A DNA stretch of 64,000 nt from Polaribacter septentrionalilitoris (GCF_009832745.1 NZ_VRMJ01000004.1:1-64000), one strand, 5' to 3'; shown: positions 42,993-52,132, counted from the stretch's first letter. The notes: a model not told the origin generated them from the letters alone. Made by a program: numbers and translations.

Positions 42993-44313
42993 TTCGAGTT
43001 GCTTTTACTTGTTTTATACGTTTTTTGTCTAACGCTTCTATAGTAAACGTATAGTTCTTGAAGTTTATTTTCTCGCCCTTTTTAGGAAATTTTCCAGAAA
43101 TCTCTAAAATGAATCCTGCTAAAGTTTCTGACTCCCCTTTTTCTTCCTCAAAAATATCTTCATCTTCATCATCTAATACTCTACAAAAATCTTTGATGGT
43201 AGTTTTACCATCAAAAATATAATTATTGATATCTATTTTAGAATAGGATAAATCGTCATCATCAAACTCATCATTAATATCACCTACAATTTCTTCGATA
43301 ACATCTTCTAAAGTTACTAATCCGCTTGTGCCACCATATTCATCAACTACAATTGCCAAGTGATTTTTCTTCTCTCTAAAATCGCCCAATAAATCATCTA
43401 GCTTTTTGTTTTCAGGAACAAAAAAAGGTTCGCGAACTAAATTTTGCCATTTAAAAGTTTTCTTATTTAAATGAGCTAATAAATCTTTAGCATACAAAAC
43501 GCCAATAATATTATCGATATTTTCCTTGTAAACAGGATTTCTTGAATATCCGTTCTCTAGAATTTTATTCAGAACATTTTCATAAGATTCCTCATCAGAA
43601 AGTGAAAAAATATCAATACGAGGCTTCATAATTTGTACGGTTTCTGTATTCCCAAAATTTACAATGCCTTCTAAAATTTTTTGTTCATCTTTTGTAGTTG
43701 CGCCTTCAGAAGTTAGTTCTAATGCTTGAGATAAAGTTTCAACAGAGAAATTAGAATTTTTATTTCCTAACTTATTTTCAATCCATTTGGTTAAAGTGAT
43801 TAAGGGCAAGCTAAAAGGAGTCAATATAACACTAATACTATGTATGAATTTTGACATTGCTTTCGAGAAACGTAATGCATTTCTTGATGCATATACTTTA
43901 GGTAAAACCTCGCCAAACAATAAAATTAAAAAGGTAACTAAAACAATTTCTAATAAAAAACGGACAGAAACTGAGAATAAGGAAAAGTCCATTTGATAAT
44001 CAAAATCACCAAAAAGTGTATCTGATAATGAAGCAAAAAGCAACACAATCAAAATATTTATAAAGTTATTGGTAATAAGTATTGTGGCTAATAATTTTCT
44101 TGGTTTTTCCAATAAACGAACTACAATATTTTCGTCTTTTCCGTTGTTAGAAAGCTCTTTGATATCGGTTTGTGAAAGTGAGAAAAAAGCAACTTCTGTT
44201 CCAGAAACTAAAGCAGAACTAATTAATAAACCAATAAGCACAACAAGGTTAATACTTGTTAAAAAATCGATAGAAGCAAAAAGGATAAATAAAAGTTCGG
44301 GATCTGGATCCAA
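42985..44313 (-). CDS. gldE: Gliding motility-associated protein GldE (CNNM/CBS family)
   Basis: The 442-residue protein has an N-terminal DUF21 membrane domain with four hydrophobic segments (about 16-200, VSGTEVAFFSLSQTDIKEL), two CBS domains (about 215-340, KPRIDIFSLSDEESYENVL and DEYGGTSGLVTLEDVIEEIVGD) and a C-terminal CorC_HlyC domain (about 355-435). The start is TTG; an in-frame stop lies six codons upstream and no ATG fits. GldE partners GldD in gliding. It is in the run mutY-ssb-gldE-gldD. Confidence 0.95.
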   Translation of the reverse strand: MDPDPELLFILFASIDFLTSINLVVLIGLLISSALVSGTEVAFFSLSQTDIKELSNNGKDENIVVRLLEKPRKLLATILITNNFINILIVLLFASLSDTLFGDFDYQMDFSLFSVSVRFLLEIVLVTFLILLFGEVLPKVYASRNALRFSKAMSKFIHSISVILTPFSLPLITLTKWIENKLGNKNSNFSVETLSQALELTSEGATTKDEQKILEGIVNFGNTETVQIMKPRIDIFSLSDEESYENVLNKILENGYSRNPVYKENIDNIIGVLYAKDLLAHLNKKTFKWQNLVREPFFVPENKKLDDLLGDFREKKNHLAIVVDEYGGTSGLVTLEDVIEEIVGDINDEFDDDDLSYSKIDINNYIFDGKTTIKDFCRVLDDEDEDIFEEEKGESETLAGFILEISGKFPKKGEKINFKNYTFTIEALDKKRIKQVKATRNA

Positions 44314-44332
44314 GTCTATTAATTTTTATGAA

Positions 44333-44767
44333 TTAAAAAGGTAAATCATCATTCTCTTCTGGTTCTGGAGTAACAGATTTTGCAGGAGTAGCTGGTTTAT
44401 TTTGATGATCATTATTAGAATTTTCAGCATTCTTTTTGGTGCTTAACATTGTCATTTCTGTAACTTGAACTTCTGTTGAATAACGTTTTACACCATCTTG
44501 TTCCCACTGACGGTTTTTTAGTTTTCCTTCTACATAAACTTTATCACCTTTGGTTAAATATTTTTCGCAAACTTTAGCCAACCCATTTCTAACTACAATA
44601 TTATGCCAGTCTGTATTGGTTACTTTTTCTCCAGTTTGTCTATTGGTATAACTTTCGCTTGTAGCTATAGGAAACCTTCCAACACAATTCTGATCATCAA
44701 AATAATGCATTTTTACATCATCGCCTAAATTCCCTATTAAAATTACTTTGTTTATTGTTCCTGCCAT
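44333..44767 (-). CDS. ssb: Single-stranded DNA-binding protein
   Basis: The 144-residue protein has an OB fold (about 1-110: INKVILIGNLGDDVKMHYF, RFPIATSESYTN, TDWHNIVVRNGLAKVCEKYL, KVYVEGKLKNRQWEQDG) and a disordered tail ending in the acidic tip EENDDLPF, used to recruit partner proteins. It coats single-stranded DNA in replication and repair. It lies between mutY and gldE in the same direction. Confidence 0.97.
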   Translation of the reverse strand: MAGTINKVILIGNLGDDVKMHYFDDQNCVGRFPIATSESYTNRQTGEKVTNTDWHNIVVRNGLAKVCEKYLTKGDKVYVEGKLKNRQWEQDGVKRYSTEVQVTEMTMLSTKKNAENSNNDHQNKPATPAKSVTPEPEENDDLPF

Positions 44768-44807
44768 AGCTTGTGTATTTGTATACCAAAAGTACTAAAA
44801 ATATCCA

Positions 44808-45851
44808 TTACTTTGTAGGAAGAAATTCGTCCAAAAAATTAGCAATCAATATAGGAACTGGATATTTTTTTACGCTAGTCCAGTCTATTAAGGCTGATAT
44901 AGTTTGTTTTGTTTCAACAATCCAAAATTGAGTATATAAATGTTGATGCGATAATTTATGAACAATTTCTTTTTTGTTGTGCAGTGATATTGTTGCTTCT
45001 TCAGGGAATAAATCTTGAAATTCTTTTGATGATATTAATTCGTTTTTATTGATGATAGCATCTGTTTCAATTAAAGGAAATTGATACAAACCTTGCCAAA
45101 TTCCCTTTCCTTTTCGTTCTGATAAAATGGTTTTATCATCGTCTGTTTTTACAACGATATAATTAAAATACCTTTTTTTAATTTTAATTTTTTTCTCTTT
45201 AACGGGTAGTTTCTCAATTAAATTCTTTTGAAGAGCAACACAACTTTCAGCAAAAGGGCAAAACATGCATAACGGTTTTTTGGGTTTGCATTGTATGGCT
45301 CCAAAATCCATGATTGCCTGATTAAAGGTTCCTGGTTGAGATTCATCAATTAAAGTTTGGGCTAATTTTTTAAATTCTTTAATTCCTGCAGATGAGTTTA
45401 TTGGAGTATCGATTCCGAAATAACGAGATAAAACACGATACACATTTCCGTCAACAACTGCAGTTGGTTCATTAAAACAAATTGATGCTATTGCAGAAGC
45501 TGTATAATCACCAATTCCTTTTAATTTAATAATCTCTTTAAATGTTGATGGAAACTCTCCATTAAGTTCATTTACGATATGTTTTGCAGTAAAATGTAAG
45601 TTCCTTGCACGAGAATAATATCCTAAGCCTTGCCACATTTTTAATACGGTACTTTCATCTGCTTTTGCAAGGTCAAAAACCGTTGGAAAAGCGGTTGTAA
45701 ATTTTAAATAATAAGACAAACCTTGAGCAACTCTAGTTTGTTGTAGCATGATTTCTGATAGCCAAATAAAATATGGGTTCTTTGTTTTACGCCAAGGTAA
45801 TTCGCGTTGGTTTTGTAAATACCAGTTTATGAGAATGTTAGAGAATTTCAT
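44808..45851 (-). CDS. mutY: A/G-specific adenine glycosylase
   Basis: The 347-residue protein shows LPWRKTKNPYFIWLSEIMLQQTRV (start of the HhH glycosylase fold, with catalytic Glu near 33), the helix-hairpin-helix IKLKGIGDYTASAIASICF and catalytic Asp in TAVVDGNVYRVL, and the Fe-S cysteines C-x6-C-x2-C-x5-C in CKPKKPLCMFCPFAESC. A C-terminal NUDIX-like domain (about 235-345) recognises 8-oxoguanine. It removes adenine mispaired with oxidised guanine. First gene of the mutY-ssb-gldE-gldD run. Confidence 0.96.
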   Translation of the reverse strand: MKFSNILINWYLQNQRELPWRKTKNPYFIWLSEIMLQQTRVAQGLSYYLKFTTAFPTVFDLAKADESTVLKMWQGLGYYSRARNLHFTAKHIVNELNGEFPSTFKEIIKLKGIGDYTASAIASICFNEPTAVVDGNVYRVLSRYFGIDTPINSSAGIKEFKKLAQTLIDESQPGTFNQAIMDFGAIQCKPKKPLCMFCPFAESCVALQKNLIEKLPVKEKKIKIKKRYFNYIVVKTDDDKTILSERKGKGIWQGLYQFPLIETDAIINKNELISSKEFQDLFPEEATISLHNKKEIVHKLSHQHLYTQFWIVETKQTISALIDWTSVKKYPVPILIANFLDEFLPTK

Positions 45852-45913
45852 TGTTAAAAAATCGAATTGCGAAATTACATTATAAAATTCATATAAATTT
45901 ACTCTTTATTGTT

Positions 45914-45942
45914 TTTGGAATTGATTAATTATCATATATTTG
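45914..45942 (+). promoter_or_regulatory. Promoter of the HU gene
   Basis: TATATTTG (45935-45942) followed by CATCC fits the -7 box, with TTTG (45914-45917) 17 nt upstream. It decides the HU start at 45981, since an earlier ATG at 45909 would lie upstream of the promoter. Confidence 0.65.
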
Positions 45943-45980
45943 CATCCGCATTTTTGAAATTAAATAATAAAAATATAGAC

Positions 45981-46271
45981 ATGACGAAAGCAGATATCGT
46001 ATCAAAAATCTCAGATAAATCAGGAATCGAAAAAACTGATGTTTTAGCAACTGTTGAAGCATTTATGACTGAGGTTAAAGATGCATTAGAAAATGGTGAT
46101 AACGTTTATTTAAGAGGTTTTGGTAGTTTCATTATCAAAACAAGAGCAGAAAAAACTGGTAGAAATATTTCTAAAAATACTACTATTAAGATTCCAGCTC
46201 ACAACATTCCAGCTTTTAAACCAGCTAAGACTTTTACAGAAGGTGTAAAAAGTAAAGTAGCGGTTAAGTAA
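45981..46271 (+). CDS. HU-family DNA-binding protein
   Basis: The 96-residue protein begins MTKADIVSKISDKSGIEKTD and has the DNA-arm segment VYLRGFGSFIIKTRAEKTGRNI followed by IPAHNIPAFKPAKTF, a near-canonical HU/IHF monomer. It bends DNA as a dimer and organises the nucleoid. The start at 45981 gives the normal family length; a longer frame from 45909 includes the promoter. A 7-bp hairpin (46285-46301) lies between this gene and the next small gene, with which it is probably cotranscribed. Confidence 0.95.
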   Translation: MTKADIVSKISDKSGIEKTDVLATVEAFMTEVKDALENGDNVYLRGFGSFIIKTRAEKTGRNISKNTTIKIPAHNIPAFKPAKTFTEGVKSKVAVK

Positions 46272-46318
46272 TAAAACATTAATCTAAACCTTATAGGTTT
46301 AAAAAACATCGGAACATT

Positions 46319-46408
46319 ATGCCAAGTGGTAAAAAAAGAAAGAGAGCTAAGATCTCTACACACAAAAGAAAGAAAAGAGCTAGAGCAAACAGACACAAGA
46401 AAAAGTAA
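46319..46408 (+). CDS. 29-residue basic ribosomal-type protein
   Basis: A tiny frame encodes MPSGKKRKRAKISTHKRKKR followed by ARANRHKKK, 29 residues, more than half Lys or Arg. The KKRKR...HKRKKRxRxNR pattern resembles the AURKAIP1/COX24 (mS38/bS22-like) type of small ribosomal proteins, and similar short proteins are common in Bacteroidota. It lies 47 nt after HU and its stop codon is the first part of a strong terminator stem. The pattern and position support a real gene; assignment to one ribosomal protein family is inference. Confidence 0.8.
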   Translation: MPSGKKRKRAKISTHKRKKRARANRHKKK

Positions 46409-46425
46409 GCATTCGCTTACTTTTT
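46400..46425 (+). terminator. Intrinsic terminator of the HU / small-protein transcript
   Basis: An 11-bp perfect stem AAAAAGTAAGC/GCTTACTTTTT (46400-46410, 46415-46425) with an ATTC loop; the U-run is the distal arm. Confidence 0.85.
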
Positions 46426-46465
46426 CGTTTATAGTTTAGCGAAAGACAAAAAGTTCATTGACATA

Positions 46466-46536
46466 GAGGTTAAACTAACCTCGCATGGTATTACAAATAC
46501 CTGACAATATTAATCCATCTGCACAATACTGTGCAG
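46466..46536 (+). promoter_or_regulatory. Three-hairpin leader of rng
   Basis: Three perfect stem-loops lie in series before the rng ATG: GAGGTTA/TAACCTC (46466-46482), GGTATT/AATACC (46487-46501) and CTGCACA/TGTGCAG (46519-46536), with loops of 3, 3 and 4 nt. No U-tract follows. This is consistent with an RNA leader that the encoded RNase could bind. Confidence 0.7.
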
Positions 46537-46554
46537 TGTTAAAGCCAGTTCAGT

Positions 46555-48087
46555 ATGAAAACAGAATTAATAATTCGTTCAAATTCATCTGATATTGATT
46601 TTGCCTTATTAAGAGATGGAAAACTTATTGAATTAAATAATGAAACAACCGATAACAAGTTTTCTGTTGGCGATATTTTTTTAGCCAAAATAGGAAAAGT
46701 GTTAACAGGTTTAAATGCATGTTTTGTAAACGTTGGTTATGAAAAAGACGGATTTTTACATTATCATGATTTAGGCGCGCAAGTTAATTCATTAAACAAG
46801 TTCATTAAGAAAGTAAGCACAGGTAAGTATAAAGAGTTCACTTTAAAAAACTTCCGAAAGGAAGATGACATTAACAAAGACGGTAGTATTAACCAAGTAC
46901 TAAAAACAGGGCAAAACCTGTTGGTGCAAATTGTAAAAGAACCCATTTCTACAAAAGGTCCCAGATTAAGTTCTGAGTTATCTATTGCAGGTAGGTTTTT
47001 GGTTCTAGTTCCTTTTTCTAATCGAGTTTCTGTTTCTCAAAAAATAGCAGATCCAAAAGAAAAAGAACGTTTAAAAAGATTAGCTAAAAGCATTAAACCC
47101 AAAGGTTTTGGAGTTATTCTAAGAACTGTTGCAGAAGGTAAAAAAGTAGCAGAATTAGATAAAGACTTACAAAACTCTTTAGAACGTTGGAAAACAATGT
47201 GTAAACGTATTCCTAATACAAATACACCAACCAAAATTTTAAGTGAGTTAAACAGAGCATCTTCTATTTTAAGAGATGTAATGAATGAATCATTCACTAA
47301 TATTGTAACAAATGATGATAGTTTGAAAGTAGAGATTAAAGAGTATTTGCAGGAAATTTATCCTGAAAAGGAGAAAATTGTAAAGCTACATAGATCTCAA
47401 GTTCCTATTTTCGAAAAATATGGAATTGAACGTCAAATTAAAACATCGTTTGGTAAAACAGTATCTATGAGTAAAGGTGCTTATTTAGTAATAGAGCACA
47501 CAGAAGCTTTACACGTTATTGATGTAAATAGCGGAAACCGTTCTAACAAAGCAGGTTCTCAAGAAGAAACAGCATTAGAAGTAAATTTAATTGCAGCATC
47601 AGAAATTGCACGACAGTTACAATTGCGTGATATGGGTGGAATTATTGTAGTTGATTTTATTGATATGCACAAAGCTGAAAACAGAAATAAATTGTATCAG
47701 CATCTAAAAGAACAAATGGCTTTAGATAGAACAAAGCACAAAATATTACCTCCAAGTAAATTTGGATTAGTTCAAATTACAAGACAAAGGGTTAGACCAG
47801 AGTTGAGTATAAAAACTACCGAAGACAATCCAAATAAAAATGGACAAGTAGAAGCTCCAATAGTTTTGTTAGAGAAAATTGAAGCAGATTTAGAGAAATT
47901 TATGTCAAACTCTAAAGGAAATAAAAAGGTTCAGTTACATGTACACCCTTTTATTGCTGCTTATTTAACAAAAGGAGTAAATTCTATACGTTTTAAATGG
48001 TATTTAAAACATAAAAAGTGGATTACAATTATACCTCGTGACGCTTACACATACTTATATTACAGATTTAAAACTTTTAAAGCTTAA
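46555..48087 (+). CDS. rng: Ribonuclease E/G family protein
   Basis: The 510-residue protein has an S1 domain (about 35-130, GDIFLAKIGKVLTGLNACFV), an RNase H-like part, and the DNase I-like catalytic core with metal-binding Asp in HVIDVNSGNRS (about 320-330) and GGIIVVDFIDMHK (about 361-373). The length fits RNase G without the RNase E scaffold. The zinc-link cysteines (CPxCxG) are replaced by NPNKNG after ITRQRVRPELSIKTTED. It cleaves single-stranded AU-rich RNA. Its leader has three hairpins and a terminator follows at 48120. Confidence 0.95.
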   Translation: MKTELIIRSNSSDIDFALLRDGKLIELNNETTDNKFSVGDIFLAKIGKVLTGLNACFVNVGYEKDGFLHYHDLGAQVNSLNKFIKKVSTGKYKEFTLKNFRKEDDINKDGSINQVLKTGQNLLVQIVKEPISTKGPRLSSELSIAGRFLVLVPFSNRVSVSQKIADPKEKERLKRLAKSIKPKGFGVILRTVAEGKKVAELDKDLQNSLERWKTMCKRIPNTNTPTKILSELNRASSILRDVMNESFTNIVTNDDSLKVEIKEYLQEIYPEKEKIVKLHRSQVPIFEKYGIERQIKTSFGKTVSMSKGAYLVIEHTEALHVIDVNSGNRSNKAGSQEETALEVNLIAASEIARQLQLRDMGGIIVVDFIDMHKAENRNKLYQHLKEQMALDRTKHKILPPSKFGLVQITRQRVRPELSIKTTEDNPNKNGQVEAPIVLLEKIEADLEKFMSNSKGNKKVQLHVHPFIAAYLTKGVNSIRFKWYLKHKKWITIIPRDAYTYLYYRFKTFKA

Positions 48088-48119
48088 ACTGTACTATAAA
48101 GGCAATAATTTTTTATCAA

Positions 48120-48151
48120 AAAACCCCGCAACTTTTAAGTTTCGGGGTTTT
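48120..48151. terminator. Bidirectional terminator between rng and the EEP nuclease gene
   Basis: AAAACCCCG/CGGGGTTTT (48120-48128, 48143-48151) with a nested AACTT/AAGTT helix forms one long stem, with T-runs on either strand. It separates convergent genes. Confidence 0.88.
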
Positions 48152-48170
48152 ATATTTTATAAGAACAAGT

Positions 48171-49223
48171 TTATTGTTTTTCTTTAATTAAATAAATATA
48201 AACAGGAAAGTGATCTGAATACCCACCTGTATAGCCTCCATAAGAAAAGCTTCGTAAAGGGTATCCTTTAAACTGACCTTTAGTTTGCATCATAAATCGT
48301 TTGTTAAATATCATAGCTCTAAATAATTTATAGCTAGAGAAATCTTTTTTGCCTTTATCAACTAGTGTTGATGACAGTAAAATTTGATCAAACAAACTAA
48401 TATTATCTCTGTAAGCTCCTGTATTTAATCCTCTTTTAAACATTTCTTCATAAGGATTATAAATATCTCCATCATTTAAATTTTTCTTTCTCTCTTTAGT
48501 TTTTAAAACTTTTTTAAAGCTAGATTCTATTGGGTCATCGTTAAAATCTCCCATAGTTAAAATCTTTGCTTTTGGATCTTTTTCTCTTATTTGAGCTATA
48601 ATTTTGGTGTTTTGATATGCTGCTTTTTCTCTAAAAGGTATACTTCTAGAGCCTCCTCTTTTTGAGGGCCAGTGATTTACAATAACATGAATTAATTCAT
48701 CATCTAAATAACCAGAAACTAATAATTGATCTCTTGTGTAAACAGGGAAGTTGTTGCTGTATATTTTAGGATTAAATACCTCATGATGTATGGGTTTAAA
48801 ATATCTTTTTTGATATAATAAAGCAACATCTATACCACGTTTGTCTGGAGAATCATAATGTATAATTCCATATCTTTTTTTTATTAAATGTTTCGATTTT
48901 ATCAAATCTTCTAAAACACTTAAATTTTCAACTTCAGCTACACCTATAATTGCAGGACTTGTATTTGCTTTATCTGCACCAATTTGAGAGATTACACTAC
49001 CTAACTTATCAATCTTATCCCAATAGACTTTTGATTTATTTGATTTTAACTCCATTATTGGGCTAGCTTCATCATTTTTATTTACATCATTAATTGTGTC
49101 AAAAAGATTTTCTAAATTGTAAAAAGCTATAGTTCTTATATTGTATTTTTTTCCTTTTTTTTGAGAAAAAAATAAAGTTGAAGTGAGTAAAAAAAGTATG
49201 AAAAAGTATGAATGTCTTCTCAT
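48171..49223 (-). CDS. Exported endonuclease/exonuclease/phosphatase (EEP) family protein
   Basis: The start at 49223 gives a signal peptide (MRRHSYFFILFLLTSTLFFSQ) on a 350-residue protein. The EEP catalytic motifs are FYNLENLFD (Asn), GVAEVENLSVLEDL (metal-binding Glu near 95), VNHWPSKRGG (catalytic His), MGDFNDDP (Asp/Asn) and YSDHFPVYIYL (terminal Asp-His pair). Such enzymes hydrolyse phosphodiesters in DNA, RNA or lipids. It is divergent from a TonB receptor plus DUF5689 lipoprotein, which suggests extracellular nucleic-acid breakdown coupled to uptake (inference). Confidence 0.9.
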   Translation of the reverse strand: MRRHSYFFILFLLTSTLFFSQKKGKKYNIRTIAFYNLENLFDTINDVNKNDEASPIMELKSNKSKVYWDKIDKLGSVISQIGADKANTSPAIIGVAEVENLSVLEDLIKSKHLIKKRYGIIHYDSPDKRGIDVALLYQKRYFKPIHHEVFNPKIYSNNFPVYTRDQLLVSGYLDDELIHVIVNHWPSKRGGSRSIPFREKAAYQNTKIIAQIREKDPKAKILTMGDFNDDPIESSFKKVLKTKERKKNLNDGDIYNPYEEMFKRGLNTGAYRDNISLFDQILLSSTLVDKGKKDFSSYKLFRAMIFNKRFMMQTKGQFKGYPLRSFSYGGYTGGYSDHFPVYIYLIKEKQ

Positions 49224-49367
49224 TGTGGTATAATTTATTTCACAAAAATATAAAACAAAAGTTAAGCCAAGAATTATATAATGTAACGTTAACACTATTA
49301 TTTGTTAAAAATCGTTAATTTTGTTTGCAATTTACAATCAAATATTATAAAAATTCAAGCAAGATTT
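49224..49367. promoter_or_regulatory. Divergent promoter region of the EEP nuclease and TonB receptor
   Basis: Leftward TATTTTTG (49243-49250) has a TTG 17 nt upstream (49268-49270). Rightward TAATTTTG (49316-49323) lies 44 nt before the receptor ATG, without a clear -33 box. Shared regulation is possible. Confidence 0.45.
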
Positions 49368-52118
49368 ATGAAAAAAATTGGATTATCAATATTTATGTTT
49401 TTCTTCCTTTTTTTGGGGGTTAAAGCTCAAAATATTGTAAAGGGAATTGTTTCAGATGGCGATTCCGATAATCCTCTACAAAATGTTACTGTAAGTGTAA
49501 AAAAAACAAGCGTTAGTCAGGTTACTGGTATTGATGGTGTGTTTTTATTGAAAAACTTATCTAATGGTTCATACATTGTAGAGATTAAGTTAAAAGGGTA
49601 TGAAACTCAAAACTTTCCGGTAGAACTTTCTGGAAAAGCTGTTGATTTAGGTAGCATTCTATTGTATCGAGACATCAGTGTAGATCAAGATTTGAGTTTA
49701 ATAACCATTACAGATGATGAGTTAAATGATGATGCAAGTGCCGCAGATAATATTTCGGGTTTGTTACAAGCAACCAAGGATATTTTCTTAAGAACTGCAG
49801 CCTTTGAGTTTAGTTCTTCTTTCTTTAGAATAAAAGGTTTAGATTCTGGAAATGGTAAAGTTTTGATTAACGGTATTGAAATGAATAAACTTTCAGATGG
49901 CAGAGCACAATGGAGTAATTGGGGTGGTTTGAATGATGTTCTAAGAAATCAAGAATTTAGTAACGGTTTAGCACCATCAAACTTTACGTTTGGAGGTGTG
50001 TTAGGTTCTACAAACATAAATACTAGAGCCTCAGAACAAAGAGCAGGAACTAGAATCTCTTATTCTTCTTCAAATAGAAGTTATGTGCATAGAGTTATGG
50101 CAACTCATTCAACAGGTATCTTAGATGGTGGTTGGGCATTTACTTTCTCAGGAAGTAGAAGAGCAGGTTTAGAAGGTTTTAATGAAGGAACAACTTATAA
50201 TGCGTATTCTTTATTTGCATCAGTAGATAAAAAGTTTAACGAGAACCATAGTTTAACTTTTACATCAATTTTTACTCCTAACAGAAGAGGTAAGTCATCA
50301 CCTAATACTCAAGAAGTTTTTAACTTAAAAGGTATTGCTTACAATGATTATTGGGGATATTTAAATGGAAAAAAAATAAACTCAAGAATAAAAGAAGTTT
50401 CAGAGCCTATATTGATGTTAAATCATTATTGGAACTGGTCTGAAAAAACCTCCTTGCTGACCAACGTAGCTTATCAGTTTGGTAAAATTGGTAATAGTCG
50501 TTTAGATTTTAATGGTGGTGCTAATCCTAGTCCAACTTATTATCAATACTTACCAAGTTTCGAATTAAGAAATCAAGATTTGGCTTCAGCATATGAGTCT
50601 CAGCAAAGATTTTTAAATGATGGTCAGTTAAATTGGAATAGAATATATGATGCAAACTTAACAAACAAAGCAGTAGGTTTAGACAATGCATATGTTTTAT
50701 ATGAAGATAGAAACGATGATAAACAATTAACAATAAATTCAATTTTAAATTCAGAATTGAATAGTAACATTACCTTAAATGCAAAATTAGAGTACAAACG
50801 TTTACGTTCTAATGCATTTGCAGAAGTTATAGATTTATTAGGCGGAACAGGTTATTTAGATATCAATCCATTTGCAGATACAGCAAATCAAAAGCAAAAT
50901 AACTTATTAGATCCTAATAGAGTTGTTGGTGCTGGAGATAAATTTAGATATAATTACAATTTAAATTCTGATGTTATAGGAACATTTATTCAAACTCAGT
51001 TCAAGTATAATAAAGTTGATTTTTATGCAGCACTAAATGTTTCTCAAACTAGCCATCAAAGAGAAGGGTTGTACCAAAATGGTAGATTTCAAAATAACTC
51101 TCTTGGAAATTCAGACAAGTTAAGTTTTACCAATTTTGGTGCAAAAGGAGGATTAACTTACAAAATAACAGGTCGTCATTTAATAGATGCTAATGTTGGG
51201 TATCTATCAAATGCACCAACTATTAGAAATTCTTTTTCTAATGTTAGAGAAAATAACAATACTGTAGAAAACTTAAAAAGTGAAAAAATATTCACATCAG
51301 ACTTAAGCTATATTGTTAGAAGTCCAATCATTACTTCTAGGTTAACTGCGTATTACACAAAAATTCAAGACGCAACAGAAATATCTTTCTATTTTGCAGA
51401 CGGAGTTGGTGGTGATAATACTGCATTTGTGCAAGAAGTATTATCAGGAATAGATAAAAAACACTTAGGATTAGAGTTGGGTATAGAAGCGCAAGTTACT
51501 TCTACAATTAAATTAAAAGGAGCTGCTTCTATTGGTCAATTTACCTATGACAACAATCCTGATTTATATCTTACTTCAGATGTTGCAGATAATGGTGGTT
51601 TTGATTCTGATTTTAGATCTAAAGACTACATAGCATTGTTAAAGAATTACAAAGTAGCATCAGGTCCACAAAACGCATATTCTGTTGGTTTCGAATACAG
51701 AGATCCTGAGTATTGGTGGGTAGGAGCAACTGCTAACTTTTTTACAAATACGTATGTAGATGTAGCACCTTTAAATAGATCTTCAAATTTTTATGAAGAT
51801 GCAGATGGTTTACCTTTTGTAGATTATGATCCTGATTTAGCAAGAGAATTATTACAACAAGAAAAATTTGATGACTATATGGTTGTCAATTTAATTGGTG
51901 GTAAATCTTGGAAAATTGGAGAAAAATACATCAGTGTTTTTGCTACAGTAAACAACTTGTTCAATAAAGAATACAAATCAGGTGGATTTGAGCAAGGAAG
52001 AAACGCAAACTTTAGACAACTAAGAGATGATAAAGCTCTTGATACACCAGTTTTTGGAAATAGATACTGGTATGGTAGAGGTACAACCTACTTTTTAAAC
52101 GTAAACTTAAGATTTTAA
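49368..52118 (+). CDS. TonB-dependent receptor paired with the DUF5689 lipoprotein
   Basis: Starting at 49368 (signal peptide MKKIGLSIFMFFFLFLGVKAQ), the 916-residue protein has a carboxypeptidase-regulatory-like domain (about 23-105, VKGIVSDGDSDNPLQNVTVSV), a plug (about 125-235, FRIKGLDSGNGKVLINGIEMNKL) and a large barrel ending in an aromatic strand (NVNLRF). It should import a large or scarce ligand through TonB. The DUF5689 gene follows after 14 nt, and an exported EEP nuclease is divergent. The ligand is probably nucleic-acid derived or phosphate-rich (inference). Confidence 0.87.
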   Translation: MKKIGLSIFMFFFLFLGVKAQNIVKGIVSDGDSDNPLQNVTVSVKKTSVSQVTGIDGVFLLKNLSNGSYIVEIKLKGYETQNFPVELSGKAVDLGSILLYRDISVDQDLSLITITDDELNDDASAADNISGLLQATKDIFLRTAAFEFSSSFFRIKGLDSGNGKVLINGIEMNKLSDGRAQWSNWGGLNDVLRNQEFSNGLAPSNFTFGGVLGSTNINTRASEQRAGTRISYSSSNRSYVHRVMATHSTGILDGGWAFTFSGSRRAGLEGFNEGTTYNAYSLFASVDKKFNENHSLTFTSIFTPNRRGKSSPNTQEVFNLKGIAYNDYWGYLNGKKINSRIKEVSEPILMLNHYWNWSEKTSLLTNVAYQFGKIGNSRLDFNGGANPSPTYYQYLPSFELRNQDLASAYESQQRFLNDGQLNWNRIYDANLTNKAVGLDNAYVLYEDRNDDKQLTINSILNSELNSNITLNAKLEYKRLRSNAFAEVIDLLGGTGYLDINPFADTANQKQNNLLDPNRVVGAGDKFRYNYNLNSDVIGTFIQTQFKYNKVDFYAALNVSQTSHQREGLYQNGRFQNNSLGNSDKLSFTNFGAKGGLTYKITGRHLIDANVGYLSNAPTIRNSFSNVRENNNTVENLKSEKIFTSDLSYIVRSPIITSRLTAYYTKIQDATEISFYFADGVGGDNTAFVQEVLSGIDKKHLGLELGIEAQVTSTIKLKGAASIGQFTYDNNPDLYLTSDVADNGGFDSDFRSKDYIALLKNYKVASGPQNAYSVGFEYRDPEYWWVGATANFFTNTYVDVAPLNRSSNFYEDADGLPFVDYDPDLARELLQQEKFDDYMVVNLIGGKSWKIGEKYISVFATVNNLFNKEYKSGGFEQGRNANFRQLRDDKALDTPVFGNRYWYGRGTTYFLNVNLRF

Positions 52119-52132
52119 AAAATAAACGAATT

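Noticed and set aside
42991-43010. ATTTCGAGTTGC at the end of gldE as another repeat A copy
   Set aside because: Only one arm is matched and the sequence encodes the normal C-terminus.
45909-45980. N-terminal extension of HU from an ATG at 45909
   Set aside because: It contains the promoter and would add 24 residues absent from the HU family.
46458-46463. TTGACA as a -35 box before rng
   Set aside because: Bacteroidota primary sigma does not use TTGACA/TATAAT, and no matching -10 box is present.
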